A stretch of 64,000 nucleotides of DNA from JANNVK01 sp031414415 (GTDB lineage: Bacteria; Acidobacteriota; Blastocatellia; Pyrinomonadales; Pyrinomonadaceae). The stretch lies in the NCBI GenBank assembly GCA_031414415.1, contig JANNVK010000225.1, forward strand, positions 1-64,000, read 5' to 3'. The position numbers and the translations under genes are program-made. Under the pieces are notes generated by a model that made no database searches, had not been told where the DNA came from, and saw nothing but the letters and a program-made list of their open reading frames with translations. Positions within the stretch are counted from its first letter, which is position 1; every line of letters begins with the position of its first letter. Shown one piece after another: positions 1-8,061 of the stretch.

Positions 1-94
1 AATGGAAAATGGAAAATGGAAAATGGAGAATGGAGAATGGAGAATGGAGAATGGAGAATGGAGAATGGAGAATGGAGAATGGAGAATGGAGAAG
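1..94. repeat. Heptamer tandem array (AATGGAR)n
   Basis: About 13 head-to-tail copies of a 7-bp unit, first AATGGAA and then AATGGAG, run from the window edge. The array may continue to the left. It lies downstream of the crtI-like gene, 34 bp from a second heptamer array. No coding sense is apparent. Confidence 0.9.
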
Positions 95-127
95 TTGACT
101 ATGTAAAATAAGTGAACAGTTTTTTTA

Positions 128-190
128 TAAAATCCAAAATCCAAAATCCAAAATCCAAAATCCAAAATCCAAAATCCAAAATCCAAAATC
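128..190. repeat. Heptamer tandem array (AAATCCA)n
   Basis: About nine copies of a 7-bp unit end exactly at the stop codon of the minus-strand crtI-like gene; the last two bases of the array belong to that TGA. The unit differs from the array at 1-94 but has the same 7-bp period. Confidence 0.9.
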
Positions 191-1658
191 ATTCCGCTTT
201 TCCAATCATATTCCCGACAATTTTTCCGCTCGACATAACGCCCGGAAGTCCTGCACCTGGATGAGTTCCAGCCCCGACGAAGTATAGATTTGGAACATCT
301 TCGCTGATGTTATGCGGACGTAACCAAGCTGACTGAAACAAAGTCGGTTCAACTCCGAAGGCATTTCCCAAATAACTGTTGAGCGTGTCTTCAAAATGTC
401 GCGGGTCGATAACAGTTTCGGTAACAATATGCTGGCGAAGATCGGGCATATAATGCTTCTCAAGATATGCGTAAATCCTTTGTTTATAGGCTTCTGCGGC
501 AGTTTTCCAATCAGTTTTTCCTTCTAAATTTGGCACGGGCGAAAGCACATACCAACTATCGCAACCTTCGGGAGCAAGGCTCGGATCAGTCGCGGTTGGG
601 CGATGCAAATAGAGCGAAAAATCATCAGCGAGCGTTTTATCGACAAAGATTTCGTCTAATAAACCTTTATATCTGTTGCCCAAAATGATCTCGTGATGTG
701 CAATATCATCGTATTTTTTGTCGGTGCCAAAGTAGATAACAAACAGCGACATTGAATAAGTCAGCGATTTTACCTTTTTGTCAGTATATTTTCGGCGAAC
801 AGATTTCGGCACGAGATTTAGATAAGTGAAACCAACATCGGCATTTGAAACCACAGCATCAGCTTCGATAAATTCACCGCTTTTCATTTTAACGCCATTT
901 GCACGTCCATTTTTGTCGATAGAAATTTGGTCAACTTCAGCTTCGAGGAAAATTTCGCCGCCAATATCCATAAAGCAATTCGCGAATCCTTGCACCAACG
1001 CACCGGTTCCGCCCATCGCAAACCAAACTCCGAACTTTTGCTCAAGTTCGTGAATCATTGAGTAGATTGAGGTCGCGGTAAATGGATTTCCGCCGATTAA
1101 AAGTGGATGAAAACTAAATGCCTCGCGAAGTTTTTCGTTTTTGAAATATTTGCTCGCAAACTTGTAAACAGATCGATCCGAGCGGAGTTTTATCATCTCA
1201 GGAACGACCTTCACCATGTCCCAAACCTTGGTAAATGGCTGATCGATAAGCTCAAATCCAACGCGATAAATTTCACCTAAATCTTTCGAAAGTGCTTTGT
1301 AACCTTCAATTCCTTGCGGATCAATCTTGCCAATTTCTGCCAATAAACGCTCGCGATCGTCGTTGTAATGAAAAACGGTTCCATCTTCCCAACGAATATT
1401 GTAAAACGGGTCAATCTTAACGAGCTTGACGTAATCTGCAGTTTTCTTGCCCGCAGTTTCAAAAATTTCGTCGATCAACCACGGTGCGGTGATTATTGTC
1501 GGACCACCATCGAAGACAAATCCGTCTTGTTTATAGACGTAAGCTCGCCCACCAACCATGTCGCGTTTTTCGACAATTGTGACCTTATGTCCTTGTGCTT
1601 GCAGTCGAACTGCCGCCGAAAGTCCGCCAAATCCGCTTCCGATAACTACAATTTTCAT
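189..1658 (-). CDS. crtI: CrtI-family phytoene desaturase / FAD-dependent oxidoreductase
   Basis: A 489-residue flavoprotein of the carotenoid desaturase family, which introduces double bases into phytoene or related polyenes using FAD. Seen: an N-terminal dinucleotide-binding motif GSGFGG (residues 7-12) followed by an acidic VEKR strand end and GGRAY, and the C-terminal family signature GAGTHPGAGLPGV with FAD contacts. The reading frame is open for 30 more codons upstream, but that part is translated from a hairpin repeat, so the ATG giving MKIVVIGSGF was chosen. No crtB or other carotenoid gene is nearby, so the substrate is uncertain; CrtN/CrtD-like roles or a related amine-oxidase-type enzyme remain possible. 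The stop codon touches a heptamer array. Confidence 0.85.
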   Translation of the reverse strand: MKIVVIGSGFGGLSAAVRLQAQGHKVTIVEKRDMVGGRAYVYKQDGFVFDGGPTIITAPWLIDEIFETAGKKTADYVKLVKIDPFYNIRWEDGTVFHYNDDRERLLAEIGKIDPQGIEGYKALSKDLGEIYRVGFELIDQPFTKVWDMVKVVPEMIKLRSDRSVYKFASKYFKNEKLREAFSFHPLLIGGNPFTATSIYSMIHELEQKFGVWFAMGGTGALVQGFANCFMDIGGEIFLEAEVDQISIDKNGRANGVKMKSGEFIEADAVVSNADVGFTYLNLVPKSVRRKYTDKKVKSLTYSMSLFVIYFGTDKKYDDIAHHEIILGNRYKGLLDEIFVDKTLADDFSLYLHRPTATDPSLAPEGCDSWYVLSPVPNLEGKTDWKTAAEAYKQRIYAYLEKHYMPDLRQHIVTETVIDPRHFEDTLNSYLGNAFGVEPTLFQSAWLRPHNISEDVPNLYFVGAGTHPGAGLPGVMSSGKIVGNMIGKAE

Positions 1659-1688
1659 TCTAAAATTTTGCCCCTTGTTCTTTTTCGT

Positions 1689-1961
1689 ACCGCTGTCATC
1701 CTGACGGCGGGCTTGTGAGCATCTTGCTCGCAAATCTTTCTCAAACACCTAAGTTATTTCGGGTTTGAGAAGCGTTGGCTGGAAGCACAACGCGACCGCC
1801 GTTTGGAAAACAGCGATACATTCGCTCGTAACGCCGTCCATCTTGGCGGCGGGCTTGAGAGCAGCTTGCTCGCAAGTCTTTCTCAAATACTAAGTTATTT
1901 CGTATTCAAGAAGCGTTGGCTTGAAGCACAACGCGACCGCCGACTGGAAGTCAGCGTTACA
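1689..1961. repeat. Two direct copies of a multi-hairpin interspersed repeat (left block)
   Basis: Two units of about 130 bp (1689-1817 and 1829-1961) fill the gap between the crtI-like gene and the transporter gene. Each unit has four short perfect or near-perfect stem-loops: ACCGC..GCGGT with a 3-base loop, CTTGYGAGCA/TGCTCRCAAG with loop TCT/AGA, GCGTTG..CAACGC, and a second ACCGC..GCGGT. The same unit occurs in inverse orientation at 3180-3497. Translated, it gives chance peptides such as DLRARCSQ. Confidence 0.9.
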
Positions 1962-1988
1962 ACTAAATTAAAGATTAAGATTCTGAAA

Positions 1989-3167
1989 TCACTTAGTCAA
2001 TTCGCTGATGACAGTTTGGACGCTAAAAAATGTCATCACCAAAACTACGAGCCAACCCGAAACTTGCAACCACATTGGATGTTTATATTCTTTGACGATG
2101 CTAGTTTTCCGCGAGGCGATCAATATTAACGCCAACGCTATCGGCAAAATAAAGCCGTTGATTGTTCCCGCAGCGATTAAAACCGTGACAGGTTTGCCGA
2201 TTGTGAGGAAAATTAACGTGGAAACTACAATAAAACCGACGATGAAATATTTGTTGTAAATTTCGATTTTCGCGTGGAAAGTTTTGATAAATGAAACCGA
2301 TGTGTAAGCTGCTCCAACGACCGAAGTTATTGCCGCACACCACATCACAAAGCCGAATATTTTGTAACCAACATCGCCCGCGATATGTTGAAAAACCGAA
2401 GCTGGCGGATTTTTGTCATCAATTGCGAGACCCAAAGCGACTACACCAAATGACGCGAGAAAGAGCAAAAAACGAATAATTGCAGTCAACAAAATTCCCG
2501 TAATTGCACCACGATTTGCTTCGCCAAGATGTTTTTCGCCGCGAATTCCGGCATCAAGAAGGCGATGTCCGCCCGCGAATGTGATGTAACCACCGACCGT
2601 TCCGCCGACTAGCGTTACAATTGCAATTGGCGAAATAGTCTCCGGCACAAACGTCCGAAACGCAGCTTCCGCAATCGGCGGATTTGCTTTGACAACCACG
2701 TAAATAATCAATGTTATCATCAAAAAACCGAGTATTTTCGCAAACCAATCTAACGCACTTCCAAACTCTTTAACGAGAAAAATCACAACCGCAATCAACG
2801 CACTAATCAATGCTCCGCTCTCGACCGAAATTCCAAAAAGAACGTTTAACCCAAGCCCGCACCCTGCGATATTGCCAATATTAAACGCCAAACCGCCAAA
2901 CGCAATCAACGCCGCGAGAACATAACCGCTCCCGAAAATCGTTTCATTCGCGACATCTTGAGCGTGCTTTTCGCTGACAACCAAAACTCGCCAAATATTG
3001 AGTTGTGCGAAAATATCGAGGAGAATCGAAAGTAAAATCACGAATCCGAAACTCGCCGCAAGTTCTTTGGTAAAAACGGTGGTTTGTGTCAAAAATCCAG
3101 GACCGACGGCAGATGTCGCCATCAAAAATGCAGCTCCGAGAATGATTGATGTGTATGATTTTTTCAT
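1989..3167 (-). CDS. NRAMP-related transporter, YcsG type
   Basis: A 392-residue membrane protein with about eleven hydrophobic segments and the NRAMP (SLC11) family layout. In true metal transporters helix 1 carries DPGN and helix 6 carries a Met that binds Mn/Fe. Here helix 1 reads VGPGFLTQT, so Asp and Asn are absent, and helix 6 (GGTVGGYITFAGGH) has no Met-Pro-His. This is the pattern of B. subtilis YcsG, whose gene sits in the ycsFGI-kipIAR group, and here too the 5-oxoprolinase genes lie directly upstream on the same strand. I infer transport of something other than a divalent metal, possibly linked to 5-oxoproline. Hairpin repeats flank the gene on both sides. Confidence 0.8.
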   Translation of the reverse strand: MKKSYTSIILGAAFLMATSAVGPGFLTQTTVFTKELAASFGFVILLSILLDIFAQLNIWRVLVVSEKHAQDVANETIFGSGYVLAALIAFGGLAFNIGNIAGCGLGLNVLFGISVESGALISALIAVVIFLVKEFGSALDWFAKILGFLMITLIIYVVVKANPPIAEAAFRTFVPETISPIAIVTLVGGTVGGYITFAGGHRLLDAGIRGEKHLGEANRGAITGILLTAIIRFLLFLASFGVVALGLAIDDKNPPASVFQHIAGDVGYKIFGFVMWCAAITSVVGAAYTSVSFIKTFHAKIEIYNKYFIVGFIVVSTLIFLTIGKPVTVLIAAGTINGFILPIALALILIASRKTSIVKEYKHPMWLQVSGWLVVLVMTFFSVQTVISELTK

Positions 3168-3179
3168 TTTGAAAATCGC

Positions 3180-3497
3180 ACCGCTGCCATCTTAGTGGCG
3201 GTCGCGTTGTGCTTCCAGCCAACGCATTCTTAAATCCGAAATAACTTAGGTGTTTAAGAAAGACTTGCGAGCAAGATGCTCACAAGACCGCCGTCAAGAT
3301 GGACAGCGGTACGCAGAAAATTGTACCGCTGACTTCCAGTCGGCGGTCGCGTTGTGCTTCCAGCCAACGCCTCTTAAACCCGAAATAGCTCAGGTGTTTA
3401 AGAAAGACTTGCGAGCAAGATGCTCACAAGACCGCCGTCAAGATGACAGCGATACAAAAGCAAGATGCTCACAAGACCGACGCAAAGATAGACGGCT
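3180..3497. repeat. Two and a half copies of the hairpin repeat (right block, inverted relative to left)
   Basis: Units at 3180-3313 and 3324-3456 and a fragment at 3461-3497 are reverse complements of the units at 1689-1961, so the transporter gene sits between inverted blocks. The fragment overlaps the 3' end of pxpA and supplies its last codons and stop. Confidence 0.88.
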
Positions 3498-4230
3498 GAA
3501 CAATTTTTACGCTATTTACACTCAATGCTTTATTGATTTTCTTTGCAAATTCTAAAGCATTGTCGCCATCGCCGTGAATACAAATTGTCTCAGCTTTAAT
3601 TTTTATAATCTCGCCATTTGTCGCCGTAACTTGTTGCATTTGCAACATTTCTAAAACTTGTGCGAGCGACAATTTGACATCAGTAATCAACGAATTTATC
3701 TCAGAACGCGGCGTTAAATTTCCATCAGCTTCATAAGTTCTGTCCGCAAAAACTTCGCTCGCGGTTCGCAGTCCAATCTTCTCAGCTTCAGAAATTAAAT
3801 AGCTATTCGCGAGTCCGTAAAGTATCAAATTCTTGTCCAATTGTTTCAAACTTTTTGCAATTGCGACGGCGATTTTTGCATCTTTTGCGGCTTGATTATA
3901 CAAAGCACCGTGTGGTTTTACGTGGTGCATTTTTACGCCAAAATCTTCGCAAATACTTTTTAAATTCAAAATCTGATAAAAAACAATGTCAGAAACTTCG
4001 TCAGCCGAAATCTCAATTTCTTTGCGTCCAAAATTTTCTAAATCGCGAAAACTCGGATGTGCACCAATCGCAACTCCAGCTTTGACAGCAAGTTCGACCG
4101 TTTTTCGCATCACAGTCGTGTCGCCCGCGTGAAATCCGCACGCAACATTTACCGACGAAACGAACTTCATTAGCTCTTCATCGTGCGGAAAGCCTTCGCC
4201 CATATCGCAATTTAAGTCGATTGAATTCAT
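3469..4230 (-). CDS. pxpA: 5-oxoprolinase subunit A (LamB/YcsF family)
   Basis: A 253-residue LamB/YcsF protein, the subunit of the bacterial ATP-dependent 5-oxoprolinase PxpABC that acts with the KipI/KipA homologues to open 5-oxoproline to glutamate. Seen: the N-terminal family motif IDLNCDMGEGF, VNVACGFHAGD, a conserved HVKPHGALYN block and CIHGDG near the C-terminus. A GTG 15 bases further upstream would add MADNL, but the ATG giving MNSIDLNCD matches the family start. The last residues (after KIVQPS) come from a hairpin-repeat fragment. It follows pxpC by 52 bp on the same strand. Confidence 0.92.
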   Translation of the reverse strand: MNSIDLNCDMGEGFPHDEELMKFVSSVNVACGFHAGDTTVMRKTVELAVKAGVAIGAHPSFRDLENFGRKEIEISADEVSDIVFYQILNLKSICEDFGVKMHHVKPHGALYNQAAKDAKIAVAIAKSLKQLDKNLILYGLANSYLISEAEKIGLRTASEVFADRTYEADGNLTPRSEINSLITDVKLSLAQVLEMLQMQQVTATNGEIIKIKAETICIHGDGDNALEFAKKINKALSVNSVKIVQPSIFASVL

Positions 4231-4238
4231 AAGATTGT

Positions 4239-4270
4239 CAGCCACGAATTTACACGAAAAGACACGAATA
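4239..4270. repeat. Short dispersed-repeat remnant
   Basis: The pxpC-pxpA gap holds CACGAATTTACACGAA followed by GACACGAAT, a simple imperfect repetition resembling one arm of a dispersed inverted repeat. It would explain the spurious in-frame GTG before pxpA. The matching arm is not seen. Confidence 0.4.
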
Positions 4271-4282
4271 AGATAGTTTGTG

Positions 4283-5221
4283 CTATTTGCGAAAATTGAT
4301 TCCGGTTCTGAGAAATGCTAAATCGCGTTCAAATTGCAGAGTCAATCGCTCGGCTTCATTGATCGAAACCTGATGAAACGCGACCTTATCATTCGGATTC
4401 AGTTGTGCGAGAAGCGGTAAATCGACCGAAATTACATTCGCGATGTTTGGATAACCACCAGTCGTTTGATGGTCAGCCATCAAAATAATCATTTGACCAT
4501 TTGGCAGAAGTTGGATAGTTCCAAAGTTTACAGCAGTCGAGATAAGTTCAGTGTTATCAATTAAATACAGCGATTCACCAGATAGACGAAAACCCATTCT
4601 GTTTGAATCTGTCGAAATACTAAATGTTTGTTTTAAGAAGTTATGTTCGCTCAAAGCGTTGAGTTTTTCAAAATCTGAACCGGCAATAACGCGAACGGTC
4701 GGAAATTTTGAATAAATCGGAAGCAGGGAATTAGCGATTTTCGATTGATGATTTGTGACCTGAATTTTCGATTTGAAATGCAACGTATCATCTTTCTTAA
4801 GAGGTTTCCCGATTCCCGCAACGAGATTTACGCTCGCACTTTCGAGCCATTTTTCAGTCTCGAAGCCACCTTTGACAGACAAATACAACCTCGCACCAAA
4901 GCGTTTTTTGGCAAATTTAAGCGTGCTTCCTTTTTCGACACAATGTATTCGCCAGTTCTCAATTGGTCTGTCATCAATCGTTGCACCAAAATCTGCACCG
5001 CCGAGTGCGATGACGGCATTTTCGTTAAATTCAATACTTGAAGCCGGAAAATGCATCTCCAAAACTGCTTCATTCTCATTATTTCCGAACAAGATATTTA
5101 TCAAACGAACGGCGTGTTTGTCCATCGCACCGTTTGGATTGATACCAAATTTGCGATAACGATTTCTGCCCAAATCTTGGACAGTTGAGAGAATAGAATT
5201 TGTTTGAAATGAAATTGACAT
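4283..5221 (-). CDS. pxpC: 5-oxoprolinase subunit C (KipA-type biotin-dependent carboxyltransferase-like)
   Basis: A 312-residue protein of the KipA/PxpC family, normally about 310-330 residues. Seen: N-terminal STVQDLGRNRYRKFGI and NPNGAMDKHAVRLIN, the GGADFGATID block, and the C-terminal TTGGYPNIANVISVDLP segment typical of the family. With PxpB it forms the part of 5-oxoprolinase that activates the substrate with ATP. Its place between pxpB and pxpA on one strand supports the assignment. Confidence 0.93.
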   Translation of the reverse strand: MSISFQTNSILSTVQDLGRNRYRKFGINPNGAMDKHAVRLINILFGNNENEAVLEMHFPASSIEFNENAVIALGGADFGATIDDRPIENWRIHCVEKGSTLKFAKKRFGARLYLSVKGGFETEKWLESASVNLVAGIGKPLKKDDTLHFKSKIQVTNHQSKIANSLLPIYSKFPTVRVIAGSDFEKLNALSEHNFLKQTFSISTDSNRMGFRLSGESLYLIDNTELISTAVNFGTIQLLPNGQMIILMADHQTTGGYPNIANVISVDLPLLAQLNPNDKVAFHQVSINEAERLTLQFERDLAFLRTGINFRK

Positions 5222-5275
5222 AAACTAGCTAAATTGTAACGCAAATTCATTAAATTCGAATTTTGCATCGAAGAA

Positions 5276-5397
5276 ATTTACCACAGATGCACACAGATTA
5301 AACCAGATAAAAACAAGATAAATACAATATTAATCAGCATAAAATCTTTCTTTATCCCGTTCTTATCTTGTGTTTATCTGTGTGTATCAGTGGTAAA
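5276..5397. repeat. Inverted repeat of about 120 bp with ACCACAGATGCACAC ends (copy 1)
   Basis: The pxpB-pxpC gap is occupied by a long imperfect palindrome. The left arm starts TTTACCACAGATGCACAC and the right arm ends TCAGTGGTAAA, with the inner arms AGATAAAAACAAGATAAA and TTATCTTGTGTTTATC and a centre containing TAATCAGCA. The same termini and centre recur at 6141-6263. No ORF is present. Confidence 0.85.
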
Positions 5398-5430
5398 AAA
5401 ATGCTTTATTTTTTGTTTGGTAAAATCCCA

Positions 5431-6105
5431 TTAAATCGCGACAAATTTTACCAAATCTCCAGCTTGTAAAAGTGTTGGTCTTTTTTCGTTTGGAGTAAAC
5501 ATTTCAAACTCGGTTTTCCCGATAATATTCCAACCGCCAGGCGATTCGAGCGGATAAATTCCAGTTTGATTTCCCGCGATTCCGATGCTTCCTTTTGGCA
5601 CTTTCAAACGCGGTGTTTGTCTTCTCGGTGTTGCAATTCGTCCATCAACTTCGCCCATATAAGCAAATCCGGGAAGAAATCCGAGCATAAAAACGCGATA
5701 GGTTTGTGTTGTAAAAATCTCAATAACTTGTTGAATAGAAAGAGAATGCAGTTCTGCAAGTTCTTCTAAATCGAGTGCAGACTTATTATCAAACGACATT
5801 GGAATCTCAATCAATCGAGTGCTTTTTTCAACTCCGACATTAATTTTATTAAGTGAATTTTCAACGAAATCCTTCACAAATTCAAACGCCGTTGGGAATG
5901 TTTGATGAGTTTTTCTGACTTCCGCAACGTTATAAAAGATCGATAATGATGAATAAGCCAGAACAATTTCAACAAATCCTGCGAAGCGATTTTTCTCAAT
6001 AAACTCAGCAAGTTGAAAGACCCGATTGTTGGTTTTTGGCGAGATAATATTGCCAAAAGAAATCGTCAAAGCATTATCGCCAAGTGGAAAAATGTTAAAT
6101 TTCAT
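5431..6105 (-). CDS. pxpB: 5-oxoprolinase subunit B (KipI family)
   Basis: A 224-residue KipI/PxpB protein, first gene of the pxpB-pxpC-pxpA order. Seen: MKFNIFPLGDNALTISFG at the N-terminus, the FMLGFLPGFAYMGEVDGRIA block, RLKVPKGSIGIAGNQTGIYP and PGGWNIIGKTE near the C-terminus, all standard for this cyclophilin-like family. The complete A/B/C set indicates that the cell can return 5-oxoproline, a spontaneous damage product of glutamine and glutamate, to glutamate. Confidence 0.93.
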   Translation of the reverse strand: MKFNIFPLGDNALTISFGNIISPKTNNRVFQLAEFIEKNRFAGFVEIVLAYSSLSIFYNVAEVRKTHQTFPTAFEFVKDFVENSLNKINVGVEKSTRLIEIPMSFDNKSALDLEELAELHSLSIQQVIEIFTTQTYRVFMLGFLPGFAYMGEVDGRIATPRRQTPRLKVPKGSIGIAGNQTGIYPLESPGGWNIIGKTEFEMFTPNEKRPTLLQAGDLVKFVAI

Positions 6106-6140
6106 ATCGCATTTGCCTTAAGCCAATTTAAATTAAAGAA

Positions 6141-6263
6141 TTTCAACACAGATGCACACCGATTTAAAAAGATAGAAGAAAGATAGCTAAAAATAATCAG
6201 CAGCATCCACTTTTTTATCAAGTTTTTATCTCGCCTCTATCCGCGTGCATCTGTGGTAAATTT
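6141..6263. repeat. Inverted repeat of about 120 bp (copy 2)
   Basis: A second member of the family at 5276-5397, with ACACAGATGCACACCGAT at the left, ATAATCAGCA in the middle and the complementary GTGCATCTGTGGTAAA at the right. The right arm overlaps the last 27 bases of the deacetylase-like gene and encodes its final residues and stop. Confidence 0.85.
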
Positions 6264-7172
6264 CTTTTTTCCAAAAATATCTTTTACAACACGGATTGTG
6301 TTCGCGTGAATCTCGACCGTATCTTTAATATCCTGAGCATAACCACCGCTCATTGTCGTCACAATCGGCACATCATAATCTTTTGCGAACTTTAAAACAT
6401 CAGAATCTCGCTGTTTCAAACCTTCTTTTGTGATGGAAAGTCTCCCGAGTTTATCGTTTTCAAACGGATCAGCACCAGCGAGATAAAACACAATATCGGG
6501 CTGATGATGAAAAATTCTCGGCAATGCTTCGTTTAAAATTTCGAGATATTCAAGGTCTCCAGTTTTGTCGTTAAGTTCAATATCGAGCGTCGATTTCTCT
6601 TTGTGAAGCGGAAAATTTTTCGCTCCGTGCATTGAAAAAGTAAAAACATCAGGTTCGTTTTGAAAAATAAACGCCGTTCCGTTTCCTTGGTGAACATCGC
6701 AATCAATTATCAAAAAACGCTTCGCTAGATTTTCGCGTTGCAAAACTCTAATTGCAATAGCGACATCGTTTAAGACGCAAAAACCTTCGCCGCGATCGGG
6801 AAAAGCGTGATGAGTTCCGCCCGCGAGATTTGACGAAATATTACTTTTTAAAGCAACTCTTGCAGCGTGAAGCGTTCCCGAACAAGCGAGAAAAGTTCGC
6901 CGCAAAAGACTTGCCGACCAAGGAAGTCCGAGTCTGCGGATTTCTTTTGCAGTTAGCTTGCCAGCAACGAGACGCGAAACATAATCGCGGTCGTGAACGA
7001 GACAAATATCTTCGATTTCAGAAGGCTTTGGCTCGATTATTTCGTGCGGAAAAAGTGTTCCTTCCGCAACCAAAATATCGCGGACAAGTTCGAACTTCTT
7101 AATCGGAAAAACGTGACCTTCGCCGATGTCAGCGTAATAATATGGCGAATAAAATAGTTTGTAAGAATCCAT
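6237..7172 (-). CDS. Histone deacetylase family protein (AcuC-like)
   Basis: A 311-residue zinc hydrolase of the arginase/deacetylase fold that removes acetyl groups from lysine or polyamines. Seen: GGTHHAF with the tandem catalytic histidines, the zinc-binding DCDVHQGNGT, LAGADPFENDKLG with the second zinc aspartate, and MSGGY. All catalytic residues appear intact. Its ATG overlaps the stop of the upstream ABC-2 permease gene by one base (TAATG), implying coupled translation. The last residues, KFTTDARG, are read from a dispersed inverted repeat, so the natural C-terminus may once have been different. Confidence 0.9.
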   Translation of the reverse strand: MDSYKLFYSPYYYADIGEGHVFPIKKFELVRDILVAEGTLFPHEIIEPKPSEIEDICLVHDRDYVSRLVAGKLTAKEIRRLGLPWSASLLRRTFLACSGTLHAARVALKSNISSNLAGGTHHAFPDRGEGFCVLNDVAIAIRVLQRENLAKRFLIIDCDVHQGNGTAFIFQNEPDVFTFSMHGAKNFPLHKEKSTLDIELNDKTGDLEYLEILNEALPRIFHHQPDIVFYLAGADPFENDKLGRLSITKEGLKQRDSDVLKFAKDYDVPIVTTMSGGYAQDIKDTVEIHANTIRVVKDIFGKKKFTTDARG

Positions 7173-7990
7173 TAATATTGAATTAAACTACCGTCTTTCT
7201 TGGCTTTTGTGATTGCCGAACTAAAAATCCAAAGCGAAAATGGAAGTAAAATTACAAGAAAAGCGACAAGTGTAAAAAATGGAGTTTCAACTTCCGAAAA
7301 CGTTTTTCCCTGAATCAAAACTTGCCGAATTCCGTCTAATCCGTGCGTTGACGGATTGATTGCTGAAACAATTGTTCCGCCAGTTTTTCCGAGTGCTTCG
7401 TTGAGCATTTCTTTCGGAAAAAATACGCCCGAAAAAATCGCAGTTCCGGCACCGAGAAGTATCGCAAAAGGATCACCACGTTTGAAAACCATCGCAAAAC
7501 TCGCTGATAAAATCCCGAGACACGCCAAAACTGCGGTCGTTAAAACTAGAAACACAAACGCTAAAAAAAAACTTCCGCGATAATGAACATCGAAGAACAA
7601 CCAGCCGAAAAATAGATACAGAAATGAATAAAATGTTGCCTCAACATAAGCCCAAGCCGAAGCTGAAAGTATAACGGTTGGAACATTTATCGGTGTCAGC
7701 AAGACACTTTCGAGCGTTCCTTGCATTTGTTCAGCACGCATTGCATTTGCCAAACTCGAGAAACCGCTCAAGAAAAAACTGAGCATCGCCATTCCTGTCA
7801 GCCACGCCGGAAGCGGTTCTTGCCATTGTTCATAAGTAGAAATTTGCGATGTAAAAATCCGCGAAATAAAGAAAAATGTTGTCACAATGCCGAGAACCCA
7901 CAGTAATTTTATAAAAAATTCGAGTTGATAACTAACCGCGAGTTGAAAATCGCGGATAATAAATGCCCGAATTCGCCGAAAAAGTAGCAT
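7172..7990 (-). CDS. ABC-2 type transporter permease
   Basis: A 272-residue permease with about six transmembrane segments and the ABC-2 family region EQMQGTLESVLLTP (near residue 85), which follows the amphipathic coupling helix. Such proteins export drugs, lipids or polysaccharides together with an ATPase. No ATPase gene is adjacent: the gene upstream is divergent and the downstream gene is the deacetylase-like hydrolase, with which it overlaps by one base. Its ATPase must be elsewhere, or is shared. Confidence 0.85.
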   Translation of the reverse strand: MLLFRRIRAFIIRDFQLAVSYQLEFFIKLLWVLGIVTTFFFISRIFTSQISTYEQWQEPLPAWLTGMAMLSFFLSGFSSLANAMRAEQMQGTLESVLLTPINVPTVILSASAWAYVEATFYSFLYLFFGWLFFDVHYRGSFFLAFVFLVLTTAVLACLGILSASFAMVFKRGDPFAILLGAGTAIFSGVFFPKEMLNEALGKTGGTIVSAINPSTHGLDGIRQVLIQGKTFSEVETPFFTLVAFLVILLPFSLWIFSSAITKAKKDGSLIQY

Positions 7991-8061
7991 TTTTCAAATT
8001 TACGACACGAAACGCGAAAAGCAAAATTGCAAAATGCTACTAATATTTCTAAAATCAATTG

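Noticed and set aside
1989..3167. Manganese/iron importer MntH
   Set aside because: The DPGN and helix-6 Met ligands are missing and the genome context is 5-oxoprolinase.
3250..3555. Plus-strand ORF starting MFKKDLRARCSQDRRQD
   Set aside because: It is a translation of the hairpin repeat; the same peptide appears at every copy, including the false N-terminus of the crtI frame.
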